Shown here: one piece after another, positions 1 to 7,676 of the stretch
Position numbering within the stretch: position 1 is the stretch's first letter
How the letters are laid out: each line of letters starts with the position of its first letter
Assembly: GCA_945787595.1 (NCBI GenBank)
Contig: CALZJV010000440.1
Coordinates: 1 to 12,685 of the forward strand
Length of the DNA stretch: 12,685 bases
Direction: 5' to 3'
DNA from: an uncultured Desulfobacterales bacterium
GTDB taxonomy: Bacteria; Desulfobacterota; Desulfobacteria; Desulfobacterales; JAFDCJ01
Position numbers and translations under genes: made by a program
The notes under the pieces: model-generated
Databases searched by the model: none
What the model was told of the DNA's origin: nothing
The model's input: only the letters and a program-made list of their open reading frames with translations

Positions 1-1
1 C

Positions 2-1225
2 CTGGCGGAAGTGGTAGAGATCCCCCTTGGGGATATTGATGCTCAGAACGCCAGGATGATTGACGGGGAGGACGATAATGAAGACATTCGTCGCCACGCT
101 CAGGAATGGATTCACAAAAACCGGAGCAAAGTAGATCAGTGGCTGAAAACAGCCAACGCCGGCAAAGCACCGCGCAAAAGAGAACCTTTGACGGTAGAGG
201 CAGTCGAAGCCAAGAAGAAAGAAAAAGCTCTGCGCGTGGTCACTAAGCGTTTAGAACCTTTTGTCATCTATCAAAACAGACGATACACCGGTTTCAGCAT
301 TGAACTGTGGGAAAAAATTGCCGATGAGATGAGCATAAATTATGAACTCTATGGGGTAAATACGATTGCAAAGCTCCTTGACGAAGTCAAGCGTGGCGCA
401 GCAGATATAGCGATTGCCGGAATCGGTATAACCGTTGAGCGAGAGAGGTATCTCGACTTCTCCCACTCCTTCTTTGAGTCAGGTCTTCAAATAATGGTTT
501 CACAGGAATCTGAAACGCCGTTGGGGGCTATTTTCGCCAAAGTCTTCTCCATCCTCCTTTCCCCTGTACTCCTCTATGGTGTCGGCCTTTTCCTCGTTGT
601 CCTTTTTATTGCCGCCCATATTATCTGGCTTTTGGAACGACGCCATAACCCCCAGTTTTCAATAGGCTATTTCACCGGCCTCTGGCAATCCATCTGGTGG
701 GCCGTCGTGACGGTCACCACAGTCGGCTATGGGGACAAAACGCCCAAGGGGAAAATGGGACGATTATTTGCACTCATTTGGATATTGGCAGGTTATTTTG
801 TCTTTGCCTACTTTACGGCGAGTGTGACAACCACCGTCACGGTCCAGGAATTGCTGGGGGCCATTAACGGACCGCAAGACCTCTTTGGCAAAAAGATAGC
901 CACAGTTGAGAGAAGTACTGCGGCGGAGTATCTTACCGGACAGGGTTTAACAACTGTAAAGCTAGCGGATATAGAAAAGGCTTACTATCTACTGGAGGCA
1001 GGAGCGGTGGATGCAGTGGTCTTTGACGCTCCTGTGCTGCAGCACTATTCCCTAAAAAAAGGCAAAGGAAGGGTGAAGGTTGTGGGTATTGTCTTTAAGG
1101 AGGAGAATTACGGTATAGCGCTTCAGGTCGACAGTCCGTTCAGGGAAGAAATCAACATTGCCCTTTTAAGACTCGTGGAGAACGGGGTATACAAGGAGAT
1201 ACACGATAAGTGGTTCGGTTCGTAA
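2..1225 (+). CDS. Ionotropic glutamate-receptor-like K+ channel with an OpuAC-like N-terminal tail (5' end outside window)
   Basis: Probable inner-membrane, ligand-gated potassium channel of the prokaryotic GluR0 type. Numbering is from the GTG at 11, but the frame is open to the window edge (Leu-Ala-Glu precede it), so the true start lies outside. Residues 1-46 resemble the C-terminal end of an OpuAC betaine-binding domain (AQEWIHKNRSKVDQWLK), close to the end of the binding protein at 2142-3053 (AKRWMRANPTIVESWLK). A charged linker (47-72) follows. Lobe S1 spans about 73-165, with ITVERERYLDFS at 140-151; Arg144 matches the carboxylate-binding Arg of glutamate receptors. TM1 is about 178-207. 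The pore loop carries the K+ filter TTVGYGD (236-242). TM2 is about 252-276. Lobe S2 is about 280-404, with Asp339 at the usual amino-group-binding position. The channel call is firm. The fusion is inferred from the open 5' end and the tail motif. Ligand and gating are unknown. Confidence 0.85.
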   Translation: MAEVVEIPLGDIDAQNARMIDGEDDNEDIRRHAQEWIHKNRSKVDQWLKTANAGKAPRKREPLTVEAVEAKKKEKALRVVTKRLEPFVIYQNRRYTGFSIELWEKIADEMSINYELYGVNTIAKLLDEVKRGAADIAIAGIGITVERERYLDFSHSFFESGLQIMVSQESETPLGAIFAKVFSILLSPVLLYGVGLFLVVLFIAAHIIWLLERRHNPQFSIGYFTGLWQSIWWAVVTVTTVGYGDKTPKGKMGRLFALIWILAGYFVFAYFTASVTTTVTVQELLGAINGPQDLFGKKIATVERSTAAEYLTGQGLTTVKLADIEKAYYLLEAGAVDAVVFDAPVLQHYSLKKGKGRVKVVGIVFKEENYGIALQVDSPFREEINIALLRLVENGVYKEIHDKWFGS

Positions 1226-1497
1226 AATAAAAAGTTAGCGTTGATGGGTTCAGCCCGCCCTGGCCTCCGGCTCGTAGCCTACGCCTCGGAGAGTGCGACT
1301 TATAAGATCGTATTACGTTCCGAGTCAGGTTCCCAAATATGAATGTAAAGTCAGGTCTGGGCCAGGGGGTTCACCGTTCAAGGTTATCCCCAATGTTGCT
1401 TACCCTCCGGCACTTGCAACGTTAGGGGTTTCTTAACCCGGAACCGTGAACCTCGGAACCTGTGAACGCCTACGATGAGCCTTTATCCCCAAGCTAT
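1226..1497. other. Intergenic spacer with GGTTC-type repeats; no gene seen
   Basis: This spacer separates the channel gene (+) from the 3' end of the universal stress gene (-), so it lies between convergent genes. No credible ORF is visible. It holds a small GC-rich hairpin-prone stretch around 1264-1290 (CTCCG paired with CGGAG, and the near-palindrome CGTAGCCTACG inside), followed by the inverted GGTTC repeat listed separately. No clear hairpin plus T-run terminator is seen for either gene. Confidence 0.5.
1368..1467. repeat. Imperfect inverted repeat built from GGTTC heptamers
   Basis: The left arm at 1368-1386 reads GGTTCACCGTTCAAGGTTA. The right arm at 1434-1452, read on the other strand, is GGTTCACGGTTCCGGGTTA, so 16 of 19 positions match across a 47-bp loop. 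The right arm continues to about 1467 with further GAACC/GTGAAC units. The units recur every 7-8 bp. The same unit family recurs after the desaturase gene at 12536-12563. The function is unknown; it could form an RNA hairpin between the two convergent genes. Confidence 0.6.
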
Positions 1498-1956
1498 TCA
1501 GCTGTATTTCGGTTTTCTCACAACCAAAACCGAACACTTTGAATATCTTATAATTTTTGAGGCCGTGTTTCCAAATAAAAAATCCTCAAAGGCTGTTTGA
1601 CCATGCGTGGCGATGACCACCATATCTGCGTTAATTTTTTTCTGCATATCTATTATCTCTCTTGATGGTATTCCTCTGAGAACTGCCGTTTCAGTGTCAA
1701 CTTTTTGCGCCTGGGGGAACTTGTTAATCTGTTCTGAAAAAGAGTCTTTACATTGTTTCTCTAATTCTTTCATAATCTTCTTTTGACCTTCTGTATTGAA
1801 TCGATCCAGCTTAAAGATGTCGGGTGCGTCAGCGACCACATGGATAAGATATATTTTCGCATTACATGCTTCGGCAAGATCGAGCGCCTTTTTGAACGCT
1901 AAATCGGAATAATCAGAAAAATCGGTAGGAACAATTATTATATCGACGTTAAACAT
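1498..1956 (-). CDS. uspA: Universal stress protein, UspA family
   Basis: A 152-residue single-domain cytoplasmic universal stress protein of normal family length. The N-terminus (IIIVPTDFSDYSDLAFKKAL) is the first strand and helix of the Usp fold, with Asp12 at the usual nucleotide-contact position. The C-terminal end (ATHG, nine residues, GN, then CSVLVVR) corresponds to the ATP-binding loop G-2X-G-9X-G-(S/T). Here the first Gly is Ala116 and the last Ser/Thr is Asn130, so nucleotide binding may be weakened or absent. The ATG at 1954-1956 is preceded by a strong Shine-Dalgarno site (AAGGAGGG, 1961-1968, 4-bp spacing). It lies on the same strand as, and downstream of, the betaine-binding protein gene, with a 185-bp gap, so it is probably transcribed separately. 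Family members help cells survive starvation, oxidative or osmotic stress; the specific role here is unknown. Confidence 0.9.
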   Translation of the reverse strand: MFNVDIIIVPTDFSDYSDLAFKKALDLAEACNAKIYLIHVVADAPDIFKLDRFNTEGQKKIMKELEKQCKDSFSEQINKFPQAQKVDTETAVLRGIPSREIIDMQKKINADMVVIATHGQTAFEDFLFGNTASKIIRYSKCSVLVVRKPKYS

Positions 1957-2141
1957 GAAACCCTCCTTCGATTTTAAGATTCACAATGCTTTTTAGGTCC
2001 GGACCAACTCGGGGAAATGGACCCCTTCTGATGAATCCGGATCACCCATGCCTGAGATCCCTGTTAGATCCAAATCCCGTCATCGTCACAGACATGCTTC
2101 ACGGAACCTGCTCAAGGTGTCATTTAGCAGATCCTGTCCGG
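1957..2141. other. Spacer upstream of the stress gene; palindromes, no gene
   Basis: This gap lies between the start of the universal stress gene and the stop of the betaine-binding protein gene, both on the - strand. It contains two perfect palindromes, GGTCCGGACC at 1996-2005 and ATCCGGAT at 2035-2042, which could be protein-binding sites for the stress gene promoter. No convincing -35/-10 pair was found. No hairpin with a T-run follows the upstream gene. Confidence 0.35.
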
Positions 2142-3053
2142 TTACTTCAGCCAGGACTCGACGATTGTCGGATTGGCACGCATCCAGCGCTTGGCGTTGT
2201 CATAGGGGTTGCCGCCCATCTGGTTCCAGAGCAAGAGCCGTTCCATATCATCCGGTTTCCAGTTGAAGTTGTCCAAAAACTTGTAGACATCGGGCATGTC
2301 CTCCTTCAAGCCCTTTCGAACCAAGGTATGGATCTTGCCTGGGCCGCTCCATATATTCTTGGGGTCATCGAGGAACTTTAGGGCCCAGCGTCCGAACTTC
2401 CAGTGGGGCGTCCAGCCTAGGACAACGATCCACTTTCTTTTCTGGATGGCGTTGGCTAGCTCGGCGGTCATGGAGACCTCGGTTCCCGGGATAAGCTCGA
2501 AATCTTCCAGGCCGTAAGCCGACATCAACTTTTCCCGCATGATGGTCATCATGCCCGAATCCGATTCAATGCCGATGATCTTTCCCTGAAATTCGTCATA
2601 ATGATCTTTTATTTCCTCAATCGAATCGATCTTCATATACGGCTCGCTGTGCTGGCCGTCTTGTGCTTGAAGCCAGGTGCTTGAAACAACGGGCACGACA
2701 AGACCCAGCCGCGACCCCTCAAGATTGGGGCCCAGGTCCACGAACTTGCCCTTAAGCTTTTCGTAATAACTTTTCTGTGCTGGTAGCCATGACCCCACGA
2801 TTGCATCCTGACTCCCGTTGGAAATCGCCGCATACTGATCTGTGACGCTCAGGCGCTTGATTATGCATTGATGTCCGAGTTTCTCTCTTATTACGGCTTT
2901 AACCAGATGGGTGCTTGCTATCTCCGAGGACCATTCCTCATAGGCGATCTTGACCGTTTTTTTCTCCGCGTATGCCGGTGTGCTCGACCACGTTGCAAAA
3001 ATAGCCAGTGCAACCAGAAGAACGATGGGATTTTGTAACCATTTATTTTTCAC
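2142..3053 (-). CDS. opuAC: Glycine betaine/proline-type substrate-binding protein (OpuAC family), secreted
   Basis: A 303-residue periplasmic binding protein that should capture a quaternary-amine osmolyte such as glycine betaine, choline or proline betaine. Residues 1-29 form a Sec signal peptide (charged start, hydrophobic core, AYA cleavage site before Glu30). The mature part carries OpuAC landmarks: VKIAYEEWSSEIASTHLVKAVI at the first lobe, GSQDAIVGSWLPAQKSYYEK, VDLGPNLEGSRLGLVVP, and the Trp-rich VVLGWTPHWKFGRWALKFLDDPK. The latter supplies aromatic residues of the kind that form cation-pi boxes in this family. The GTG start at 3051-3053 is backed by AAAGGAGG (3060-3067, 6-bp spacing). 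It lies 42 bp downstream of the BCCT transporter gene on the same strand, so the two probably share a transcript. No ABC permease or ATPase gene is visible, so the protein either serves an ABC system encoded elsewhere or acts with its neighbours. The exact ligand is not determinable here. Confidence 0.92.
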   Translation of the reverse strand: MKNKWLQNPIVLLVALAIFATWSSTPAYAEKKTVKIAYEEWSSEIASTHLVKAVIREKLGHQCIIKRLSVTDQYAAISNGSQDAIVGSWLPAQKSYYEKLKGKFVDLGPNLEGSRLGLVVPVVSSTWLQAQDGQHSEPYMKIDSIEEIKDHYDEFQGKIIGIESDSGMMTIMREKLMSAYGLEDFELIPGTEVSMTAELANAIQKRKWIVVLGWTPHWKFGRWALKFLDDPKNIWSGPGKIHTLVRKGLKEDMPDVYKFLDNFNWKPDDMERLLLWNQMGGNPYDNAKRWMRANPTIVESWLK

Positions 3054-3095
3054 AACGAACCTCCTTTATTTAGTATTTAAGAGTATGCAATTTCA

Positions 3096-3686
3096 TCAAG
3101 CTTTTGCGTTTTTAGCCGCTTCCCTCTCAGCCAACAGTTTTTCAATTATCGCATCCGGATGTTCGTGAATATGCGGGAACATTTCTTCACGATAATCCTT
3201 TAAGCCCTTCTGCAGACTCCAGATCATAAGCAATACCACCGCAGCGAACGGTACACCGGCGAGAGTGGTTGCGGTTTGCAGCGCCACCAACCCGCCGCCG
3301 AACAAGAGTATGGCCGCCGCGAATCCTTCCATCCACGACCAGTAAATACGCTGAGGTACCGGTGGTTCAAGGTGCCCGCCCGCGGTGATCATGTCGATGA
3401 CCATGGAACCGGAGTCCGAGGAGGTCACAAAGAAGATGACAATGACTACGATTGACAAAGCGCATGTGATAATGGACAGGGGAAATTGCTGCAAGAACAC
3501 AAAAAAAGCCGAGGAAAAATTTGTTTGAACCGCTTTGGCAATGCCGCCGTTGCCGAAAAGTTCGATCCAGAGGGCCGAACCGCCGAAGACACTAAACCAG
3601 ATGAACGAAATCAGGACGGGAACCACCAGAACGCCCCCGATAAATTCCCGAATCGTTCGGCGTTCTGCCACTTGCCGCCCGACCAT
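3096..3686 (-). pseudogene. BCCT-family betaine/choline/carnitine transporter, C-terminal fragment (frameshifted)
   Basis: This 196-residue open frame encodes the second half of the transporter whose first half is at 3611-4633. True homology begins at about position 3668, at AERRTIREFIGGVLVVPVLISFIWFSVFGG, which matches the stretch after TM8 in BCCT proteins. It continues with FFVTSSDSGSMVIDMITAGG, the QRIYWSWMEG helix and the GGLVALQTATTLAGVPFAAVVLL helix, then a hydrophilic tail rich in Glu, Lys and Ala. Its end is complete. The internal ATG has no need to be a real start. Relative to family members, the conserved block that should precede RRTIREF (the WT-x-FYW-x-WW signature and the WSPFVG-type helix) is absent from both frames. 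The piece is therefore not translatable as a functional carrier unless the lesion is a sequencing or assembly error. Confidence 0.85.
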
Positions 3687-4633
3687 GATTCGCTCCAGAA
3701 ACCAAGAGATACAACGCTACTGAGGTATTCACCGAGGGAATCGAAAAAGACATTTGCAGCAAACAGGGTGGGGCCCAGGATCAGAACAAAGCAAAAGAGA
3801 ATGCCGGCACACCACATGTTGATAACGCTGACCCGTTTGATGCCGCCCTCAAGACCAAAGACCACGGAGGTGCAGGCAAAGGCCGTAATGATGGCGATCA
3901 GGATAACCTGGACAAACCCGTTAATGGGGACACCAAACAGATAGTTCAGCCCCGCATTGACCTGCTGACAGCCGAGCCCGAGCGAAGTGGCCACACCGAA
4001 CAGGGTGCACGCCGTCGCAAAGATATCGATGATATGGCCGATCCAGCCATAAATACGGTCGCCAATCAGCGGGTAAAAAACCGTGCGGACCGACAGGGGC
4101 AGGCCCCGGTTGAAGGTCGCAAACGCCAGGGACAAACCGACCAGCGCGTAAACTCCCCAGCCGTGAAAGCCCCAGTGTAAAAAGACGAAGGCCATGGCCA
4201 TCTTGCCCGATTCGGCAGTGCCGGCTTCCACGCCACCCATGGGCGGCGCGACTAAATGGTACATGGGTTCGCCAACGCCGTAGAACAGCAGGCCGATCCC
4301 AAGACCTGCGCTGAACAGCATGGCAACCCAGGCCGCGTTGGAAAACTCGGGTTTTGCATCGGGCCCGCCGATTCTGACATCCGAGTATTTGCTGAAGATC
4401 AGGTAAAAGCAATATAATAAAACGGCATTCACCGTCAGTATCAGAAACCAGCCGAAGTATTCCATCGCACCGCCGAACAGCATCTTAAAAACACCTGAGA
4501 AGGCTGTGGATAAGGGGATGGTGATAAGGATGAAGCCGAGGATGAACGCAGTTGATATCCAGAAAACCTGGGGTTGAATGTGATATTGAAACTTACCGGT
4601 CTTTTTTTCCTGTGTAACAATTTTGTCGCGCAT
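3611..4633 (-). pseudogene. BCCT-family betaine/choline/carnitine transporter, N-terminal fragment (frameshifted)
   Basis: The first half of an inner-membrane secondary transporter for glycine betaine, choline or carnitine. The 340-residue frame starts at an ATG with GGGAGG 8 bp upstream (4642-4647). It shows the BCCT order of segments: VFWISTAFILGFILITIPL (TM1), the FSNAAWVAMLFSAGLGIGLLFYGVGEPMYHL glycine stretch, FLHWGFHGWGVYALVGLSLAF, RTVFYPLIGDRIYGWIGHIIDIFAT and the following helices up to about SWSGGKWQ. GLGIG stands where Na+-coupled members usually have GMGIG. After about position 3665 the frame leaves the family sequence, reads FGNLSGAFWWFPS and stops. The continuation is in another frame at 3096-3668, with an estimated 25-30 codons missing between. 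The two parts together would give a protein of usual length (about 540) if the gap were restored. Probable operon with the binding-protein gene downstream. Confidence 0.87.
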
Positions 4634-5088
4634 GACGGTAGCCTCCCTTCGTTATTAATTAGCGGTTAAGTACCAAACCCTCCTTTCTTTTGTTTTAGAA
4701 AATTCTCCGGTACATAACAATCAGTGCGGAAGTTTTTTGGTGTATAGCAAGATACCCTAAGAAGTCTGGTATGGGATCGATCTCAACAGCCCTACCCCGA
4801 TTTTCCAAATTCACATGCCCTTGGGTGGTGCTCATTGTCCCGGTGAATTCATGAAAAATGTTCCTTTATGCCGAAAAGGAATACCTATGAATAATTCCGA
4901 TTACTTGAATACGTTGTTTGCCAACGAGAATGTAAACGCTTGTCTTTGGTTTTGTGATTTATTAAATTGAATTGAGAGTTATGGTCTTCACCTATCTGAT
5001 GATAGGAAATTGTTGGGATTGTTGCTGCTTTTGTAGTTTGTTGGCCCCGAAGTGTCCGTTTGAACGGTTATGCTTTGACAAGTAGCGT
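4634..5088. other. Long intergenic region upstream of the transporter gene; no intact gene
   Basis: No convincing gene is visible. The part near 4634-4760 should hold the transporter promoter (- strand), but only a weak pair could be seen (TTGTTA and TAAAAC, 17 bp apart, near 4690-4720). A second Shine-Dalgarno-like string lies at 4678-4686 without an attached reading frame of any length. Two small perfect hairpins are present: CCTATC-TGAT-GATAGG at 4991-5006 and CCGTT-TG-AACGG at 5056-5067. The region leads into the CBS remnant and may be decayed coding DNA. Confidence 0.4.
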
Positions 5089-5295
5089 AAAACTATAAGT
5101 AACAGGAAATTAGATGTCAATAAAAAAAAGCTTTTCGATGCCCTAAAACTGATGGCAGAAAAAGATCTAGGGTCACTTGTAGTGATAGAAAAGGAGAAGG
5201 TGGTGGGAATTTTGTCCGAGCGGGATTAGGCCCGCAAGGTTTTGAAGTTAGGATGTTCGTGCAGGAAGGGTTTTACTGATGAGCTCATTTATTAG
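5089..5295 (+). pseudogene. CBS-domain protein remnant, interrupted by an in-frame TAG
   Basis: Read on the + strand, this piece gives KLFDALKLMAEKDLGSLVV, then IEKEKVVGILSERD, a TAG stop at 5227-5229, then ARKVLKLGCSCRKGFTDELIY and a second TAG at 5293-5295. The first part matches the core of a CBS domain, an adenosyl-ligand-sensing regulatory module. The usual family sequence is SERDYARKV, so the TAG sits exactly where Tyr (TAC or TAT) is expected and a single base change explains it. No start codon with a ribosome site is seen upstream, and the second CBS domain expected in such proteins is missing. The match fades at the point where the remnant meets the 3' end of the sucrose synthase gene (5285). 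It is a dead fragment; what the original protein regulated cannot be told. Confidence 0.78.
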
Positions 5296-7393
5296 ATTTA
5301 CTGCCTATGTCAAGATTTTTAGCCTTTTCCTTTAAAAGAAAATGATAAATTAGGTCACAATAACGATCCAACTCCAGCATACCTTTGCCCGATTCGGCGT
5401 AGCGCCAGAAACCGTAAAGTTTTGCCAGATTGATCATACGCTGGCTGTAAGACTTCCAGTTAAAATGTTCTCGAACTCTTTGAATTCCATTTTCTGAGAT
5501 TGTTTGCCAGTAATTCTTATCCTTTTTGCATTGTGCTACAAAATCTTCCAGGCTTTTTGCAATTAGCTCGGGCTTACTGGTATTCATTAAAAAACCACTG
5601 ACGCCATATTCAATGATTTCAAGCGGACCCCCGAATTTAGGTGCAAAGGTGGGGAGTCCGGAGGCCATGGCTTCGATGATCGTAAGTCCAAAGGCTTCGA
5701 ATAAGGCGGGCTGCACGAATATCCCTTTTTGATCTGCAATAATACGGTATACTTCGCCGGTATCGAGTTTGTTGATGCTGGGCAGCCAACGCAATTTACC
5801 GTTCAGATTATAACTCTCGATGAGATCATAGGCCTTAATGATCTCATTGCGCTCTTCAGAATCACCTGAATTTTCGACATGAATGGTGCCGGCTGCAAAA
5901 ATGAGGTTGCAGGAACTCTGAAGCTTCTTGCTCATACCAAAAGCCTGAATCAGGCCGGTTATATTCTTTATCTTGTCGAATCGGGCCATTGTGAAGATGG
6001 GTATTTTATCCGGATGGTCCAGATTGCCGTAAATGTCCTCAGAATTATCGTGAAACAGGCGTTTCTCCCATTGTTGCCATTTGGTCTGTATTCTTTTTTC
6101 TTTCTGGTCGTAGGGAAAATACAATTCTTCGTCGACCCCAGGTGGGATGACATTAAATTTAGGGGCAAATAGATTGAGACCATTGATAACCTGGTAAAGT
6201 TCAGGCAACGAAAAAAACTGGTATGATTCATATTGACCCATCGTATTTTCGGTTCCGGCGATTTCTTGTAAAGTACTGGTGATAATAAAATCAGACTTGT
6301 TCATTGAAAAAATATCCGCTGTATACTGAAGTGAAAAATGGTAGTCCTTTTCATTTTCTTGCCAGTGCAAATCGGAAAAGGCATACTTTGTCTTTTCAAG
6401 CGCATGCGCGATGGTGCATTGAATGACATCAAACTTGTCGGAAAGCAGGGAGGCCACAAGGTTGCCATCTGAATAGTTGCCGATGATCAGATCCGGGCGT
6501 CCCTCAAATTCACTCATCAATTCTCTGGAGGCATCCTCTGCAAAAGTTTCAAGATAAGGCCAGATTTTAAACCGCGAAATCCAGTGTTTGACAATATTAT
6601 ATTGACTGTCTCTGAAAGGCACTCTTAGAATATAACTGTTAAAAGTCTGGAAAATTTCTTCCTTTCGTTGATCACAGGTTGTGTCTAGTGCTTCAGGGAT
6701 TAAACGGGTCAACACGACTATTTTAGGTTCGACATCCAATCCGGTCAGTCGAATTTCTTTTGCTAAATGCTTTTCAAGGGCCCGCACCTGATCAAGGATG
6801 TAAATAACCTGACCGCCGGTGTCCGGTTTTCCCAGCGCATTGTTTTGTCCGAACCATCCATGGGGAGAAATTATGGCAATCTTCGAGATGAGGGGCATCG
6901 GCACGCGGGAAATAAAATCTTCCAGCAGATAATCGGTGGGTTCATTGATGAGATCAAGCAAGGTTTGAAAAGTTTCTGATATGCGCTCTACGGTGTTGCC
7001 CCAGCCAACCTCAAATCCTTCTTTTTTCATTTGGGTTTCAACGCTGCTATATGAGGCCTCCGGGTTTTTGCCTTTCAGCCATTCCAACATTTTCTCAAGT
7101 TTATGGTAAAATGTTTCTAAATCTTTGATCAGCGCGCCGTTGACAAGTAATTGTCGGCCGTCATGTTGATGAAGCTGGATGAACTGAAACAGCTTTGTAT
7201 TCCACTCACTGGGCCGGCTGAAAATGTTACTGCACATATAGCGATTCAGAAACCGAATACCATTGCCAACGCTACGGATATCCCGAATCGACGGGGAAAA
7301 ATCATAAAACGGCATAAAATCTATTTTCAGGTTATAATTATCTCCCTTTTTCTTCAAAAAATAGAGATCTCTCAGGTCCAGATAGTCTTGCAT
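5285..7393 (-). pseudogene. sus: Sucrose synthase, main fragment with the GT4 catalytic domain (frameshifted near its N-terminus)
   Basis: Sucrose synthase reversibly converts sucrose plus UDP (or ADP) to the nucleotide-glucose and fructose. This 702-residue frame holds most of the enzyme: the end of the N-terminal regulatory region (QDYLDLRD, then IDFMPFYDFSPSIRDIRSVGNGIRFLNRYM), the ISPHGWFGQNNALGKPDTGGQ loop, IIGNYSDGNLVASLL, HALEKTKYAFSDLHWQENE, FTMARFDKIKNITGLIQAFG, and the glycosyltransferase family 4 site FEAFGLTIIEAMASGLP with Glu566 and Glu574. All these agree with bacterial sucrose synthases, so the catalytic core looks intact. The ATG at 7391-7393 lacks a ribosome site and lies inside the family homology, so it is not the original start. 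The N-terminal part is at 7338-7640 in another frame, and about 20 codons are missing between. It is the last gene of the sucrose cluster. If real, the break probably abolishes normal expression, although internal re-initiation cannot be excluded. Confidence 0.9.
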
Positions 7394-7640
7394 AACGGTG
7401 CAGTATCACCAGAGTTCCATCTGCAAGGAAGAGCTCCTGCGTCTTTTTTAAAAAATTGAACATGGATGAATTCCCGCGAAACTTTTGAGGCTTATTATGC
7501 TGATCGCAATACTGGCGGAAAAGCTGAATGATGCCGTTTCTAAGGCAGATGTCCGTCGGCTGGTTGGCTACGAATACCACAAATTCCTTGAATTCCTTGC
7601 GGTCCTTTTTAGTCAGGATCTCGTTTAAGATATTTTTCAT
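7338..7640 (-). pseudogene. sus: Sucrose synthase, N-terminal fragment
   Basis: This 100-residue frame starts at an ATG with GGGAG 5 bp upstream (7646-7650), the real start of the sucrose synthase gene. Residues 1-83 resemble the helical N-terminal regulatory region of sucrose synthases, ending with FLKKTQELFLADGTLVILHRY, which corresponds to the strand before the second half of that domain. From about residue 84 (near position 7391) the frame leaves the family sequence and stops at 7338. The family continuation resumes as QDYLDLRD in the other frame at 5285-7393. Compared with family members such as the Nitrosomonas europaea enzyme, recalled from memory, roughly 20 residues are absent at the joint. 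This is therefore an internal loss combined with a frameshift, not one missing base. The summed length would be about 805 residues, normal for the family. Confidence 0.82.
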
Positions 7641-7676
7641 GATGACTCCCTAAACCGGACGAACCGGAATTGACTA

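Noticed and set aside
2107..2140. Hairpin (CTGCT/AGCAG) after the betaine-binding protein gene as a terminator
   Set aside because: Only five paired bases with a 13-base loop and no T-run.
1986..2381. Open frame of 131 codons on the + strand
   Set aside because: It runs antisense through the betaine-binding protein gene, has no family resemblance and no ribosome site.
3486..3944. Open frame of 152 codons on the + strand
   Set aside because: It is the antisense shadow of the transporter gene. Its composition (many Arg, Pro, Thr) is typical of a shadow frame.
4851..4970. A 39-codon + strand frame starting at an ATG upstream of the CBS remnant
   Set aside because: No ribosome site, no resemblance to any family, Cys/Asn-rich random-looking composition.
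5227..5229. TAG in the CBS remnant as a pyrrolysine or read-through codon
   Set aside because: It replaces a conserved Tyr, the frame has no proper start, and the protein is truncated beyond it. Plain decay explains it better; no pyl genes are in the window.
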